DNA from: Rhizobiaceae bacterium
GTDB lineage: Bacteria > Pseudomonadota > Alphaproteobacteria > Rhizobiales > Rhizobiaceae
NCBI GenBank assembly: GCA_019635775.1
Contig: JAHBYU010000001.1
Coordinates: 930,001-994,000 of the forward strand
Direction of reading: 5' to 3'
Length of the DNA stretch: 64,000 nt
How positions within the stretch are numbered: position 1 is the stretch's first letter; each line of letters opens with the position of its first letter. The position numbers and the translations under genes were made by a program. Below, piece after piece: positions 63,832-64,000 of the stretch. The notes under the pieces were generated by a model. It had not been told where the DNA came from. It saw only the letters and a list, made by a program, of their open reading frames with translations, and made no database searches.

Positions 63832-63861
63832 ACTGAACCGGGCGTTCAGCGCGGGTTCAGT
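63832..63861. repeat. Short inverted repeat after the GNAT gene
   Basis: ACTGAACC at 63832-63839 and GGTTCAGT at 63854-63861 form an 8-bp stem with a 14-base loop, after the GNAT stop and before the last gene. GTTCAG is also repeated in direct orientation between them. T-run is weak, so it may be a partial terminator or a binding site. Confidence 0.45.
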
Positions 63862-63924
63862 TTATCTGCGCCACATTCGAAATGAGTTTGGCGCGGGCGA
63901 ACCGCATGTACCAGGAGGCTAAAG

Positions 63925-64000
63925 ATGTTGAATCGCCGCCAATTTGCCGGGGCTGCAATCTCGTTTCTGGCATTTCCGACGATTGCCAGCGCTCAGGACG
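63925..64000 (+). CDS. Partial gene, secreted protein with twin-arginine-like signal, cut by window edge
   Basis: ATG at 63925 with AGGAGG upstream opens a frame to the window edge (25 codons). The first residues are LNRRQFAGAA, then hydrophobic residues and ASAQD, where cleavage would follow. It has a twin-arginine-like pattern. The mature product lies outside the window; its identity cannot be told. Confidence 0.75.
   Translation, partial: MLNRRQFAGAAISFLAFPTIASAQD

Overview
The window reads as core chromosome of an alphaproteobacterium in the order Hyphomicrobiales (rhizobial type, closest in feel to Phyllobacteriaceae such as Mesorhizobium or Aquamicrobium). This is inferred from a CckA-type hybrid kinase, a class II DAHP synthase, a DksA with only one zinc-finger cysteine, a detached FliO-like protein, and above all a 2281-residue coiled-coil membrane protein that matches the layout of the Agrobacterium growth-pole-ring protein GPR (Sinorhizobium RgsE). 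GC is high and even, genes are dense, and I see no phage, transposon, CRISPR array or rRNA.

Layout. 1-0.6 kb: a possible partial reading frame with a strong inverted repeat, then tRNA-Pro(GGG) and tRNA-Val(CAC). 0.6-4.3 kb: phosphoglycolate phosphatase, rpiA, a DUF2059 secreted protein and glutathione reductase. 4.3-7.8 kb: a CUT2 (ribose-type) sugar ABC transporter on the minus strand. 8-12.3 kb: a small lipoprotein, dgkA, a GFA-family protein, a diguanylate cyclase and class II DAHP synthase. 12.5-18.6 kb: peptidoglycan amidase, PBP1a, prfB with its programmed frameshift, and an OmpA-type lipoprotein. 18.6-24.5 kb: a DEAD-box helicase, NAD kinase, an LpxH-like phosphoesterase, an MFS carrier and a dipeptide epimerase. 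24.6-28.7 kb: an MCE lipid-transport operon (STAS-permease fusion, ATPase, MCE protein with a very long helical tail, PqiC-like lipoprotein). 28.7-37.1 kb: an L,D-transpeptidase, the giant GPR-like protein and a divergent Hpt protein. 37.2-41.7 kb: ferredoxin and ferredoxin reductase, a DUF922 metalloprotease-like protein, folP-folB-folK and DUF924. 41.7-49.1 kb: a CPA2 antiporter, a secreted protein, TIGR01620/YcjX stress proteins, a SixA-like phosphatase, dksA and fliO. 49.3-54 kb: cckA, a 59-residue small protein and pccB. 54.3-64 kb: a second DEAD-box helicase, an MFS carrier, a YCII protein, an amidohydrolase, an SDR, the cysK/alaX/sseA/GNAT cluster and the start of a secreted protein cut by the window edge.

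How the genes work together. Much of 12.5-36.7 kb concerns the cell envelope: peptidoglycan synthesis (PBP1a), cleavage (amidase), 3-3 cross-linking (L,D-transpeptidase), lipid movement (MCE operon), outer-membrane lipoproteins and the polar-growth organiser. This fits a bacterium that elongates from one pole. A second theme is global regulation: CckA, DksA, an Hpt protein and a diguanylate cyclase.

I do not see a wholly new system. The most interesting objects are the GPR-like giant protein, built from three distinct helical repeat families with heptad or hendecad length steps, and the MCE operon that pairs an Mla-like core with a PqiB-like needle and a PqiC-like lipoprotein. Functions are assigned from motif recognition only; no database search was run.
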